Source: Syntrophaceae bacterium (lineage in GTDB: Bacteria > Desulfobacterota > Syntrophia > Syntrophales > UBA5619). Taken from it: a stretch of 36,661 nt of DNA. The stretch's first letter is position 1. Every line of letters begins with the position of its first letter. Position numbers and translations under genes: made by a program. The DNA lies in contig PLLC01000088.1 in assembly GCA_003141195.1 (NCBI GenBank), forward strand, positions 84,780 through 121,440, written 5' to 3'. The notes under the pieces were generated by a model. The model saw nothing but the letters and a program-made list of their open reading frames with translations. It did not search any database and had not been told where the DNA came from. Shown here one piece after another: positions 5,900 through 13,878 of this stretch.

Positions 5900-6280
5900 A
5901 TGTTGAAAAAGAGAAATCAAAAAGGTTTTACGTTGATCGAAATCATCGCCGTCTTGGTGATCCTGGGGATCCTGGCTGCCGTCGCCATTCCGAAATATAT
6001 GAACTTGCAGTCGGACGCTCGCAATAAGGCTATCGGTGGTGCTGTAGCCGCGTTGCAATCAACAGCAACTCAATTGTACTCAAAAGCGCTTCTCAATGGC
6101 AGCACATCCGGAAACGATTGGGTACTAGCTTCCGCCACATACAACGTGGGAGATTTTTGGGGCACAATTGTAGGCGCACAGCAGACAGTAGTAAAGGTTA
6201 CTGGGGCTTCCCCGGACGCTGGTAATTATTCTGATGTCATCGGTACGGATAACGCCACTAAAACATTTAATATGTGGTAA
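5900..6280 (+). CDS. Type IV pilin-like protein
   Basis: A 126-residue prepilin: MLKKRNQKGFTLIEIIAVLVILGILAAVAIPKY. The K-G-F-T-L-I-E leader site (cleavage after Gly) with Glu5 and the following hydrophobic helix are diagnostic. The start is at 5900 because AGGAGG (5887-5892) is seven bases away; an ATG at 5894 is only one base from it. The mature protein (about 118 residues) is short, with an Ala/Ser/Thr-rich globular part and no cysteine pair. It could be a major pilin or a pseudopilin. The gene is alone between a sigma-54-type promoter and a terminator. Confidence 0.88.
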   Translation: MLKKRNQKGFTLIEIIAVLVILGILAAVAIPKYMNLQSDARNKAIGGAVAALQSTATQLYSKALLNGSTSGNDWVLASATYNVGDFWGTIVGAQQTVVKVTGASPDAGNYSDVIGTDNATKTFNMW

Positions 6281-6358
6281 CCATACCCTTCGATAGTACA
6301 GATTATGTTATTGCAGCAATTGCGGAACTTCTGAACGAGAGCAAAAGACCCGCATTGA

Positions 6359-6405
6359 AAAGAGATAGATGATCGCAATATGGTCAGCTATCTCTTTGCT
6401 TTTTA
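6359..6405 (+). terminator. Rho-independent terminator after the pilin gene
   Basis: AAAGAGATAG (6359-6368) pairs with CTATCTCTTT (6388-6397), followed by GCTTTTT. It lies about 80 bases after the pilin stop. The remaining 6406-6606 stretch shows nothing I can name. Confidence 0.7.
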
Positions 6406-6606
6406 ATTGTGAGGGCACCTTACCTCATTGTCCCACAATTTGCCCTTTTCATTCTTTCGAACTTCCCGAATTGTTTACCGAATCTCCACCTTTCACAAGT
6501 GTTCCTATTCAAAGGATTTCCTGGCTTTGCCCATCGAATGATTGACTTACTGAGTTATCCAGTGTAGTAAGGATTTCCCTGAATCATTTTCTGAGCAGAA
6601 GACACC

Positions 6607-8757
6607 ATGACGCCAAATCCCAGCGACGGACGCCTATACGAAAACATAACCGGTCACAGATATTATCCTGTATTCCTGATCGCCTTGTTCTTCCTGCTCC
6701 TGATCGGCTATTTCATATTCTGGCCCATTGTGATGACCGATACCGACCTGTGGTATCACCTCTCCGGCGGGAGGTATTTCTGGCAGAACGGGACGATCGC
6801 CCGTGACGCCTTCTTCTCTTACATCACCCCCCCAAAGTCGTGGTACAATTATTACTGGCTGTTCCAAGCCGTCGTTTACAAGATCTTTCAATGGACGGAT
6901 TATTACGGCCTGATCGCCCTGCGGTGCCTCCTCTATTTTCTGACCGCCCTGTTCATCTGTCTTTCCTTTGTCCGCCGGCACGAGAACCGGACGGAACTGC
7001 TGCTCGGCCTTTTCCTGTTCGTCGCATGCGCAATCGTGATCCTGAACCGGGAATTGGCAGTGCGGCCGCACCTCTTTTCCTACCTTTTCATCGTCGTTTT
7101 TCTCTACATCCTGGAGTCCAAGAGGGACAAGATCTGGCTGCTCCCGCTTCTGGGGATCTTCTGGTCCAATGTCCACGGGATCGAATACCCGGTGATGTTC
7201 CTGATCATCTTCGCCTACCTCGGGGAAATCTACTGGCGGCAGTTCAGAAAAATACCGCCCGGGAACGTAGTGGTGAAAAAAAAGAAATGGCTACTGATCT
7301 CTGTATTCTACACCATCTTTATCACCCCCGGTGTAATCGCACTCGTCCAGACCCCCTTTAGCGTATCCTTTCAGAACGCCGCCTACCAGCATCTGTACGT
7401 GAGAGAATTGCTCCCCATCCCTTTCCGGAATTTTTTTATCTTCGCCCCCGTCTCGGTCCAGGGACTGATTGCCGCGTTGCAGAACATTATTGTGCTTCTC
7501 TCGGCGGCTTTCCTGCTGATCGGCCTGTGGAAAAGGAAGCTGCGGATCAGCCACGCCATCCTTTTTATCGGCGCCCTCCTGCTGCTTGCAAAACATAGCC
7601 GGTTTGCCTGTGAGTTCACACTCTTGTCCATCCCGCTGCTGCGCCAAGGCGCGCACCTGATCGCGGAAAGGTTCCAATTCCCGCGCAGGGTGGTCGATCT
7701 CGCCCTCCCCATCGTGGTGGTCCTCCTCCCGCTTCTGGTCTTCCACAGCACGATGGGCAACCGGCCGGCGTACCCTTTTTCCCAATCAAACCTCCCCACC
7801 GGGGTCGTCCGGTTCCTGAATCAGCATGCCCCGGGCGGAAAGATTCTCAACGAAGCGAATACGGGAGGATACCTTCCCTGGGCGTTGAACCCGCAATTCA
7901 AGATATACATGGACATGCAGATGACCATTTTCAGCGATACGGATTTTGCCGTTGCGAGTAACGCCTTTTTCAATGCCAACGCCTTCAAGACGTTCATCCG
8001 GAAATACGATCCTTCCTTCATCTCCGTTTCCCTGAACATACCTCATTTCAAGAAGGTCGTTTCGACCGATGCGCGGTTCGTTCCCGTCTTTTTCGACCAG
8101 GCGGAACTGTTATATGTCAATAAGGCCCATCACAGTGACTTAGCCGAGCGATACGCATTGAAAGCCATCGATCCCTTCCACTACGCGGAGGTCATATATA
8201 AGGATGAAAGCGCTGAAAAGCTCGCAGAGATTTTTTCCGAAGCGTCGAGAATACTTGACCAAGACCCTGCGAATTATAGAGCTCACCATATCCTTTCGAG
8301 CATCTCAGTCGTCCGCCGGCAATACGATAAAGCCCTGTCTCATGCGGAAGCGATCATTCGGATTTATCCCGAGCAGTCTCACGGCTACGCATTGAAAGGC
8401 GACGCGCTCTTCTGGATGGGGCGGTATGAAGAGGCCGCCCGCCTCTATAAAAAGGCCCTGGATATGGGGCGGACGTCCAAGGCGGAAAACGTGTATTGGA
8501 ATTTACATGCATCCTATAACAACTTGAAGGAATACAAAAAAGCCTACAGGGTGCTTTCAAAATACGTCAACCCGTTTAACCCGAATACGGACTATAAAGA
8601 AATCTATCAACTGGGGATGACCGCGTCAGCCGTCGGGAAGATCAGAGAGGCCGTCACCTTCCTGAAAATCGCCAGGATGAAGGTACCGCCGGCGGATACG
8701 GAGTATGTTCAAAAGATCGACAAGAACCTGGCGATTCTGGGCGGCGATTCAAAATGA
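6607..8757 (+). CDS. GT-C-like multi-pass membrane protein with C-terminal TPRs
   Basis: A 716-residue protein. A hydrophobic helix at about residues 20-40 is followed by an extracytoplasmic loop with TDTDLWYHLSGGRYFWQNG, an acidic DxD-like motif typical of GT-C lipid-linked-sugar transferases and related proteins. Roughly ten further hydrophobic segments run to about residue 385. A soluble part follows, and residues 540-710 hold tetratricopeptide-like repeats (ANYRAHHILSSISV..., SHGYALKGDALFWMGRYEEAARLYKKAL). Its place beside another GT-C-like gene suggests glycan or glycoprotein assembly, but no substrate can be given. It could also be an uncharacterised membrane family without transferase activity. 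Confidence 0.65.
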   Translation: MTPNPSDGRLYENITGHRYYPVFLIALFFLLLIGYFIFWPIVMTDTDLWYHLSGGRYFWQNGTIARDAFFSYITPPKSWYNYYWLFQAVVYKIFQWTDYYGLIALRCLLYFLTALFICLSFVRRHENRTELLLGLFLFVACAIVILNRELAVRPHLFSYLFIVVFLYILESKRDKIWLLPLLGIFWSNVHGIEYPVMFLIIFAYLGEIYWRQFRKIPPGNVVVKKKKWLLISVFYTIFITPGVIALVQTPFSVSFQNAAYQHLYVRELLPIPFRNFFIFAPVSVQGLIAALQNIIVLLSAAFLLIGLWKRKLRISHAILFIGALLLLAKHSRFACEFTLLSIPLLRQGAHLIAERFQFPRRVVDLALPIVVVLLPLLVFHSTMGNRPAYPFSQSNLPTGVVRFLNQHAPGGKILNEANTGGYLPWALNPQFKIYMDMQMTIFSDTDFAVASNAFFNANAFKTFIRKYDPSFISVSLNIPHFKKVVSTDARFVPVFFDQAELLYVNKAHHSDLAERYALKAIDPFHYAEVIYKDESAEKLAEIFSEASRILDQDPANYRAHHILSSISVVRRQYDKALSHAEAIIRIYPEQSHGYALKGDALFWMGRYEEAARLYKKALDMGRTSKAENVYWNLHASYNNLKEYKKAYRVLSKYVNPFNPNTDYKEIYQLGMTASAVGKIREAVTFLKIARMKVPPADTEYVQKIDKNLAILGGDSK

Positions 8758-8796
8758 TGACTTGTTTATTACTCCGGAAATTAAACATATCAAATG

Positions 8797-8859
8797 TCAT
8801 GCCGGACTTGATCCGGCATCCAGTCCAATTCTGGATTCCCGCTTTCGCGGGAATGACGG
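8797..8859. repeat. Dispersed hairpin repeat, second copy
   Basis: ATGCCGGACTTGATCCGGCAT and CTGGATTCCCGCTTTCGCGG form two hairpins, the same family as 12-103, in the gap between the two membrane-protein genes. Confidence 0.8.
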
Positions 8860-8964
8860 CTTTGACGTATATTGTTGCCGGAGTAATAAGGGCAACGATA
8901 AACAGTTATTGCACCAGTGGATCTAACGCGGCTCATGCAAGTGCCTTTGCAAAAGGAATCCGAA

Positions 8965-10683
8965 ATGTCTGAGAAATGCATGAATAATTCGCCACCTTGC
9001 AAAGACACGGATGATGTTATCCTACCGCATATTTCTGAATTGCAGGACGGCGCCGAAGCCGGCAGCGCGTTGCCCACGAACATGAAGTTTTCTTGGCTGT
9101 TCAAAAAACCGCGCATTTTTGTGCTTATCTTTTTCCTTGTTTATCTTGCCATCGGCATTTCCATTTATAAAGACTATGGCATTTCCTGGGACGAGCCGGT
9201 ACACCGCGAGATCGCCGGTGTTACGGCAAAATACCTGTCATCCCTTGTCATGCCTGACTTTCACCCCCCGGAGTTTTCCTCCTTGCCTCCTCTTGCGAAA
9301 TACGGAGCGAAAGAATACGGTATCATTTTCGATTTGCCCATGTATGTTGCCGATCTCCTGCTGGGCTATAACGGCACAATGCCTGAAGCGTACTATCTGC
9401 GACATTTATGCAATTTTCTCCTGTTTTATGTCAGTGTGTTCTTCTTCTATTTGATCGTCAGAAACCGGTTTGAAAGCCGGGCATTGGGCTTGATAGCGTG
9501 CTTTTTTCTGATCCTGAGTCCCCGCATTTTTGCCGAATCATTCTATGGCAAAGACATTGTCTTTCTTTCTCTCTTCATTATCTCCATTTATTTCTTTATC
9601 CGTTATCTGAACAGAAAAACCCTCATGAATTCGATATTATTTGCCTTGGCCACCGCCCTTGTGGTGGATCAACGAATCACGGGGGTATTTATTCCCTTTC
9701 TTGCCGTTTTTGTAACGGGCATCGATGAAATGAAGGCAGGCCGGACATTCAATAATTTGCACAAAAGGCTGTTCCCTTTGTTTATATACCTGATTTCGTT
9801 TTCTTTTTTTATGGTACTTTTTTGGCCTTACCTCTGGGAAAACCCGGCGCGGAATTTCATCAATGCATTTGGGGTCATGAACAGATTCCCCATTTCTTAC
9901 TACGTCCTCTACCTGGGCACATTCATCAAATCAACAGCAGTCCCCTGGCATTACATTCCCGTATGGATTCTGATCACGACGCCGGTGATATACACTTTTT
10001 TCTTCCTGATCGGTACCTTCTTGGCGATCCAGGGGATGATAAAGAACGGGATCAAGCTTTACTCGAATGACAGGGAACGCCAGGATTTTCTGTTTATTCT
10101 TCTCTTCGTCGTGCCGTTGGCTGCTGTGATTGTTCTCAATTCCGCTCTCTATGATGGCTGGAGACACTTGTATTTCATCTATGCGCCTTTTCTGCTCATT
10201 GCCATGACAGGAGCAGCCCGGTTGCTGGGTCTTATGGAGGAAGCCCGTTCCGGCCGTGAGCGGCGTGCGGCGTTATTCATAGCGGCCGTCATTGCGCTTG
10301 GCATTATCTCTACACCCTATCAGATGATACGATATCACCCCTTTCAGAATGTTTATTTCAACACATTAGCCGGCAATAATGTGGGACAGATATTTGAGCT
10401 CGATTACTGGGGTTTGTCTTTTCGCAAGGGACTGGAATATATCGTCAAAAGCGACAAAAGGCCTATTATAGGATTGTTAGCGAATCCGATTACACCCATG
10501 AGAAACAATTCTGTTTTTCTCGAAAAAGGAGATATCAAAAGACTGAGGCATGCCGATATTAATCAGGCGAACTATTTTCTGACAAATTACCGTTGGCATC
10601 CTCAACCCTATCAATTAGCCAATGAAGTTTACTCAATTTCCATAGATAACCAAAAAATAATGTCCATATTCAAACTGCGCTGA
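8965..10683 (+). CDS. GT-C (GT39-like) membrane glycosyltransferase
   Basis: A 572-residue multi-pass protein. After a hydrophilic N-terminus, the first membrane helix (RIFVLIFFLVYLAIGISIY) is followed by YGISWDEPVHREIAG. The acidic DE pair at this place is characteristic of GT39/ArnT-like transferases that use polyprenyl-phosphate sugars. About ten more helices follow, with a short C-terminal soluble part. The start at 8965 has AAGGA seven bases upstream; a longer in-frame start at 8917 does not. It likely acts with the surface-glycan genes nearby, but the acceptor is unknown. Confidence 0.72.
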   Translation: MSEKCMNNSPPCKDTDDVILPHISELQDGAEAGSALPTNMKFSWLFKKPRIFVLIFFLVYLAIGISIYKDYGISWDEPVHREIAGVTAKYLSSLVMPDFHPPEFSSLPPLAKYGAKEYGIIFDLPMYVADLLLGYNGTMPEAYYLRHLCNFLLFYVSVFFFYLIVRNRFESRALGLIACFFLILSPRIFAESFYGKDIVFLSLFIISIYFFIRYLNRKTLMNSILFALATALVVDQRITGVFIPFLAVFVTGIDEMKAGRTFNNLHKRLFPLFIYLISFSFFMVLFWPYLWENPARNFINAFGVMNRFPISYYVLYLGTFIKSTAVPWHYIPVWILITTPVIYTFFFLIGTFLAIQGMIKNGIKLYSNDRERQDFLFILLFVVPLAAVIVLNSALYDGWRHLYFIYAPFLLIAMTGAARLLGLMEEARSGRERRAALFIAAVIALGIISTPYQMIRYHPFQNVYFNTLAGNNVGQIFELDYWGLSFRKGLEYIVKSDKRPIIGLLANPITPMRNNSVFLEKGDIKRLRHADINQANYFLTNYRWHPQPYQLANEVYSISIDNQKIMSIFKLR

Positions 10684-10793
10684 AAGTTTTAACTTCTAAC
10701 ACTTTTCAGCCGTCATGATGATGGTGTGCACTCTGGAGGAAACCGGGGGTTCAGGTCTTGCCTTAACAGTTATTCCGAGCCAATAAGATAGAC

Positions 10794-10886
10794 ATGGCCA
10801 GACCGTTGCGCATAGAATTTCCCGGTGCAGTGTGTCACTTGACATCACGCGGTAACGCCCGGGATCCCATATTTAGGGGATCTTGA
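10794..10886 (+). pseudogene. REP-associated tyrosine (Y1/HUH) transposase remnant
   Basis: ATG at 10794 gives MARPLRIEFPGAVCHLTSRG and NARDPIFRG, then a stop at 10884-10886. This is the well-known N-terminus of Y1 (TnpA-REP/RAYT) transposases, about 30 of some 200-300 residues. The HUH motif and the catalytic Tyr are gone. CAGGTCTTGCCT just upstream (10753-10764) is shared with the GGCAGGCAAGACCTGTCCCC repeat at 3791. This makes it a candidate former driver of the palindromes in the window. Confidence 0.82.
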
Positions 10887-10902
10887 ATTTTAACTGAGAG
10901 GA

Positions 10903-11310
10903 TTAGTTGTTCTTGCTTTCCACAATGAAGGCCTTGACGCCTCGCAGGAATTCTTCAGCCATCCGCAGATATTCAGCAGCATCGTCATTAGTAAACCGGA
11001 CAAATTCCTTGTAGTCCGATTCCTGACGAGCATCAAAAATCCGGTGGAGCATCCGGGAGTACTCTCTTCCCATCTTACCGGTATGGACGATTGACTTGTC
11101 GAAGATGGAAATGATGCCCGAGTGTTTGGAGGTCTTGTGCTCGACGTTTTCATGGATGAAAAGGGCAATGATTCCGTAGAATATGGCGTAGTACGCCCGG
11201 TTGACCACAGAGCGAGTGCTGATGCCACTCTCCAGCATCTTGCGAGTGTCCGTCAAGGTTTCTTCGGCTTCGTTCATACGGTATATGAACAGGGTTTCCC
11301 GATCGGTCAT
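10903..11310 (-). CDS. HEPN-domain toxin (UPF0332-like), second copy
   Basis: A 135-residue helical protein: NEAEETLTDTRKMLESG, VVNRAYYAIFYGIIALFIHE, SKHSGIISIFDKSIV, FDARQESDYKEFVRF. It is a clear paralogue of the HEPN protein at 4971-5387. As there, no R-X4-6-H motif is visible. It starts inside the last codons of the MNT gene (11307-11310 overlap). Being on the minus strand, it faces the transposase remnant. Confidence 0.82.
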   Translation of the reverse strand: MTDRETLFIYRMNEAEETLTDTRKMLESGISTRSVVNRAYYAIFYGIIALFIHENVEHKTSKHSGIISIFDKSIVHTGKMGREYSRMLHRIFDARQESDYKEFVRFTNDDAAEYLRMAEEFLRGVKAFIVESKNN

Positions 11311-11624
11311 ATCTGCGAACCCTCTTCTTTAATGACTCTGACGATGGGCGATGATCGGAGCGGCGAATTTTCCAATTCATCCCGGGTGAAGATCAGGGGA
11401 GAAATCACCATGAAGTTTTCAAAACCGACTTCCCATGCTGCATCCTGAACACGTTCCTTCAGATCCTTGTCCAGGTTTTCCACCTCAATAAAAACATCCA
11501 TGTCCGAATCGTCAATGGCGTCCCCCCGCGCCCGCGATCCAAATACACAGAAATCAACAAGTTGTACAAACCCTGCCAAACGGTTTTTCAATTCGAGTGC
11601 GACACCTCTGTCTTTATCTTTCAT
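11307..11624 (-). CDS. MNT-type nucleotidyltransferase antitoxin, second copy
   Basis: A 105-residue protein. DFCVFGSRARGDAIDDSDMDVFIEVENL has the GS...G and DxD motifs, and PIVRVIKEEGSQI is the usual C-terminal helix. It is a diverged paralogue of 4645-4974. By family knowledge it should AMPylate and silence the HEPN partner. It is the first gene of this minus-strand pair. Confidence 0.82.
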   Translation of the reverse strand: MKDKDRGVALELKNRLAGFVQLVDFCVFGSRARGDAIDDSDMDVFIEVENLDKDLKERVQDAAWEVGFENFMVISPLIFTRDELENSPLRSSPIVRVIKEEGSQI

Positions 11625-11806
11625 GATGTTCTCTCTGCTGTTGTCTGTGGCAACATCTTACCGCTGTTTAATCTTGCTTGCAAGGGGAACATAGTGCTGG
11701 AGGAAACACCTTGACACACAAGCGCCTCACCGTTACACTCATACCACCTGAACGTAAATGCTTTTCAATAAAGAGAACTTGAGTTTCTCCGTATATGGTC
11801 TAATTT

Positions 11807-11832
11807 GTCATTCCCGCGCAGGTGGGAATGAC
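11807..11832. repeat. Short GTCATTCCCGCG hairpin
   Basis: GTCATTCCCGCGCAGGTGGG followed by AATGAC forms one hairpin of the dispersed family. It lies 68 bases before rfbG. No convincing promoter was found between it and the gene. Confidence 0.7.
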
Positions 11833-11899
11833 AAAGTGGGGGCATGTCTCAAAACAATCTCCGCGGTGTCCCCTTTTGACACTGAACTTGAGAGAAATC

Positions 11900-13162
11900 A
11901 TGTTTAAGAATATCTATCAGGGAAAGCGGGTCCTGGTTACGGGCCATACAGGCTTCAAGGGTTCCTGGCTTTGTATCTGGTTGAAGGAGCTGGGGGCAGA
12001 GGTCGTGGGTTACTCTCTGGATCCGCCCAGCGAACCGAACAATTTCAGCGTCTGCCGGCTTTCGGAACATATCGATCATCAACATGGGGATGTCCGGGAT
12101 CATGACCGCCTCATTTCAATATTCAGTCATTATAAACCGGAGATGGTCTTTCATCTGGCCGCCCAGGCGCTTGTCCGGTCTTCCTATGATGATCCGAAGG
12201 GAACCTTCGACACGAACGCCGGAGGAACGGTCAATGTGCTGGAGGCGGTGCGGCGCACACCAGACGTCCGAGTCGTGGTCAATGTTACGAGCGACAAGTG
12301 CTATGAAAACCGGGAATGGGTCTGGGGCTACCATGAAAACGATCCCCTCGGCGGCCACGATCCTTACAGCGCCTCGAAAGGGTGCGCCGAACTGATCTTT
12401 GCTGCCTATCTCCGCTCCTTTTTCTCTCAAAAGAAATATGGGGACATAATACCTATTTCTGTCCTTGGTAAATCTGGGGACACGATTTCAATTTCTGGGC
12501 AATCCGGGGACACGATCCCAATTTCTGGAGAAATTGGGTCATGTCCCCAGATTGCCGGGCCATGTCCCCAGATTGCCAGCAATTCAGCCAGTGGCGGCAG
12601 GCAGATCGGGGCTGGTTCCTGTCGGGCAGGAAACGCCATAGGTGGCGGCGACTGGGGCCGGGATCGCCTGATTCCCGACTGCGTCCGGGCGTTGAGCAGC
12701 GGCCGAGCCATTGCCATCCGCAATCCCCGGTCCGTCCGTCCCTGGCAGCATGTTCTTGAACTCCTGAGCGGTTACCTCTATCTGGGGGCGCGCTTGTGGG
12801 AAGAGCCGGAAGAGTTCAGCGGCGCCTGGAATTTCGGTCCGGGCAATACGGCTGATTTGACGGTTGCCGAGGTGGTAACTCGTTTCATTCAGGCATGGGG
12901 CGCCGGGGAATGGCAGGATCTGTCCGAACCAGGGGCGGTCCATGAAGCCGCCGTTCTGCGGCTCTGCTGCGACAAGGCGGCAGCCCGCCTGGGCTGGCGA
13001 AATGCCCTTTCGATGGAGCAGGCTATTGACCTGACGGCGGAATGGTATAAAATGTTCTACAGTGGCGCTTCGCAGGAAGTTCTCTATCACCTTTGCACAA
13101 AACAAATTGCGAAATACGTAAAGACGGCAAGGGAAAGGACTTTAAGGTGGACTGAAAAGTAA
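11900..13162 (+). CDS. rfbG: CDP-glucose 4,6-dehydratase with an in-frame repeat insertion
   Basis: A 420-residue SDR-family enzyme converting CDP-glucose to CDP-4-keto-6-deoxyglucose. VLVTGHTGFKGSWLCIWL is the NAD-binding motif, DPYSASKGCAEL carries the catalytic YxxxK, and RAGNAIGGGDWGRDRLIPD is the substrate region. RfbG proteins are usually about 360 residues. The excess lies between RSFF and RAGN: about 66 residues where about 15 are usual. That stretch is encoded by GGGGACA/TGTCCCC repeats (12439-12575), read in frame with no stop. All catalytic motifs survive, so it may fold with a large surface loop or may be dead; sequence cannot decide. The start at 11900 is preferred over an in-frame ATG at 11822, which would read through the hairpin repeat. 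Confidence 0.9.
   Translation: MFKNIYQGKRVLVTGHTGFKGSWLCIWLKELGAEVVGYSLDPPSEPNNFSVCRLSEHIDHQHGDVRDHDRLISIFSHYKPEMVFHLAAQALVRSSYDDPKGTFDTNAGGTVNVLEAVRRTPDVRVVVNVTSDKCYENREWVWGYHENDPLGGHDPYSASKGCAELIFAAYLRSFFSQKKYGDIIPISVLGKSGDTISISGQSGDTIPISGEIGSCPQIAGPCPQIASNSASGGRQIGAGSCRAGNAIGGGDWGRDRLIPDCVRALSSGRAIAIRNPRSVRPWQHVLELLSGYLYLGARLWEEPEEFSGAWNFGPGNTADLTVAEVVTRFIQAWGAGEWQDLSEPGAVHEAAVLRLCCDKAAARLGWRNALSMEQAIDLTAEWYKMFYSGASQEVLYHLCTKQIAKYVKTARERTLRWTEK
12439..12575. repeat. GGGGACA repeat cluster inside rfbG
   Basis: Three forward motifs (12440 GGGGACAT, 12476 GGGGACACGATTTC, 12506 GGGGACACGATCCC) are followed by two inverted ones (TGTCCCCAGATTGCC near 12542 and 12563). GACCCAATTTCT and AGAAATTGGGTC-like arms give a hairpin at about 12513-12541. 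The forward part encodes repeated GDTIxIS peptides and the inverted part repeated CPQIA peptides. Confidence 0.9.
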
Positions 13163-13185
13163 AAGATGGAAAAAGGAGGAGAAAA

Positions 13186-13422
13186 GTGAATTTGATAAAT
13201 ATGCCCGAGATAAAAAAATTGAGTATGCCTGAAAAGATTCTTCTTGTTGAGGATTTATGGGAGAGTATTGCTGCGGACTCATCTGTGATGCCAATTCCTG
13301 AAAGCCACAAGAGTGAGCTGCAAAGAAGACTTGCTATATTCGATAATCATCCCGGTGATCTTATTTCTCTTGAGGAACTAAAATCAAGGATAGCGAGTAA
13401 TAATCTTTCTTGGACGACATGA
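13186..13422 (+). CDS. Addiction-module antitoxin (Unstab_antitox/TIGR02574-like)
   Basis: A 78-residue protein: KLSMPEKILLVEDLWESIAAD, then PIPESHKSELQRRLAIFDNHPGDLISLEELKSRI. This is the PF09720/TIGR02574 'putative addiction module component' layout, usually paired with RelE/ParE toxins. Here its stop overlaps a hicA gene as ATGA instead. AGGAGG lies 24 bases after the rfbG stop, so it is probably transcribed with the sugar operon. It forms a three-gene module with hicA and hicB. Confidence 0.78.
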   Translation: MNLINMPEIKKLSMPEKILLVEDLWESIAADSSVMPIPESHKSELQRRLAIFDNHPGDLISLEELKSRIASNNLSWTT

Positions 13423-13601
13423 GAAGAACCGACCTCGTTAAACACATAAAGAAATATAACGCTGTCCTGGTTCGGGAGGGGAGACGGCATAGCATCTATC
13501 AGAGAGAAGCATACAAAACGCAGGTCCCAAGGCACAATGAAATTGTCGATGAATTGGCAAGGAAAATTTGTAAAGATCTACAGATTCCTTTCGTGAGGTA
13601 G
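13419..13601 (+). CDS. hicA: HicA-family toxin within the sugar operon
   Basis: A 60-residue protein, MRRTDLVKHIKKYNAVLVREGRRHSIYQREAYKTQVPRHNEIVDELARKI. RRHSIY places His at the active-site position and PRHNEI is a typical HicA motif. The start at 13419 is set by ATGA overlap with the PF09720-type gene. HicB begins six bases after its stop. It is similar in motif order to the HicA at 3356. Confidence 0.85.
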   Translation: MRRTDLVKHIKKYNAVLVREGRRHSIYQREAYKTQVPRHNEIVDELARKICKDLQIPFVR

Positions 13602-13606
13602 AAAGT

Positions 13607-13828
13607 ATGCAATACAGAGCCGTTGTTAAGAAATCAGGAGACTGGTGGATTGGTTGGTTGATTGATCTGCCGGGCGTCAACGCACAGGAGAAGACACGGG
13701 AAGAATTGCTCGAAGCACTTCGTATCGGGGCAGAAGATATGTTGGCGATGGATGTGCCTTTTGTTTCAGAGGCCCAACTGACAATGATCGATGTGCCATA
13801 CCCAAAATGGTTTTCTGAAAGGTTATAA
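13607..13828 (+). CDS. hicB: HicB-family antitoxin within the sugar operon
   Basis: A 73-residue protein, MQYRAVVKKSGDWWIGWLIDLPGVNAQEKTREELLEALRIGAEDML. The WIGWL-DLPGVNAQ pattern is standard for short HicB proteins. There is no DNA-binding C-terminus. It is the third gene of the PF09720-hicA-hicB group, between rfbG and rfbH on the same strand, with no terminator seen on either side. Confidence 0.85.
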   Translation: MQYRAVVKKSGDWWIGWLIDLPGVNAQEKTREELLEALRIGAEDMLAMDVPFVSEAQLTMIDVPYPKWFSERL

Positions 13829-13878
13829 ACGCACCATAATCCGCAAAATGGACTCTGTGACCATAGAGGAAATGGGTC

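Noticed and set aside
6634-7785. Long minus-strand open frames opposite the first GT-C gene
   Set aside because: They are charged, low-complexity shadows of a clear membrane protein on the plus strand.
10678-10709. Terminator after the GT-C gene
   Set aside because: GCTGAAAGT and ACTTTTCAGC pair with one bulge, but no T-run follows. Too weak to list.
12439-12590. Sequencing or assembly error in rfbG
   Set aside because: The frame is open throughout, both flanks align with normal RfbG motifs, and the inserted motifs match repeats elsewhere in the window.
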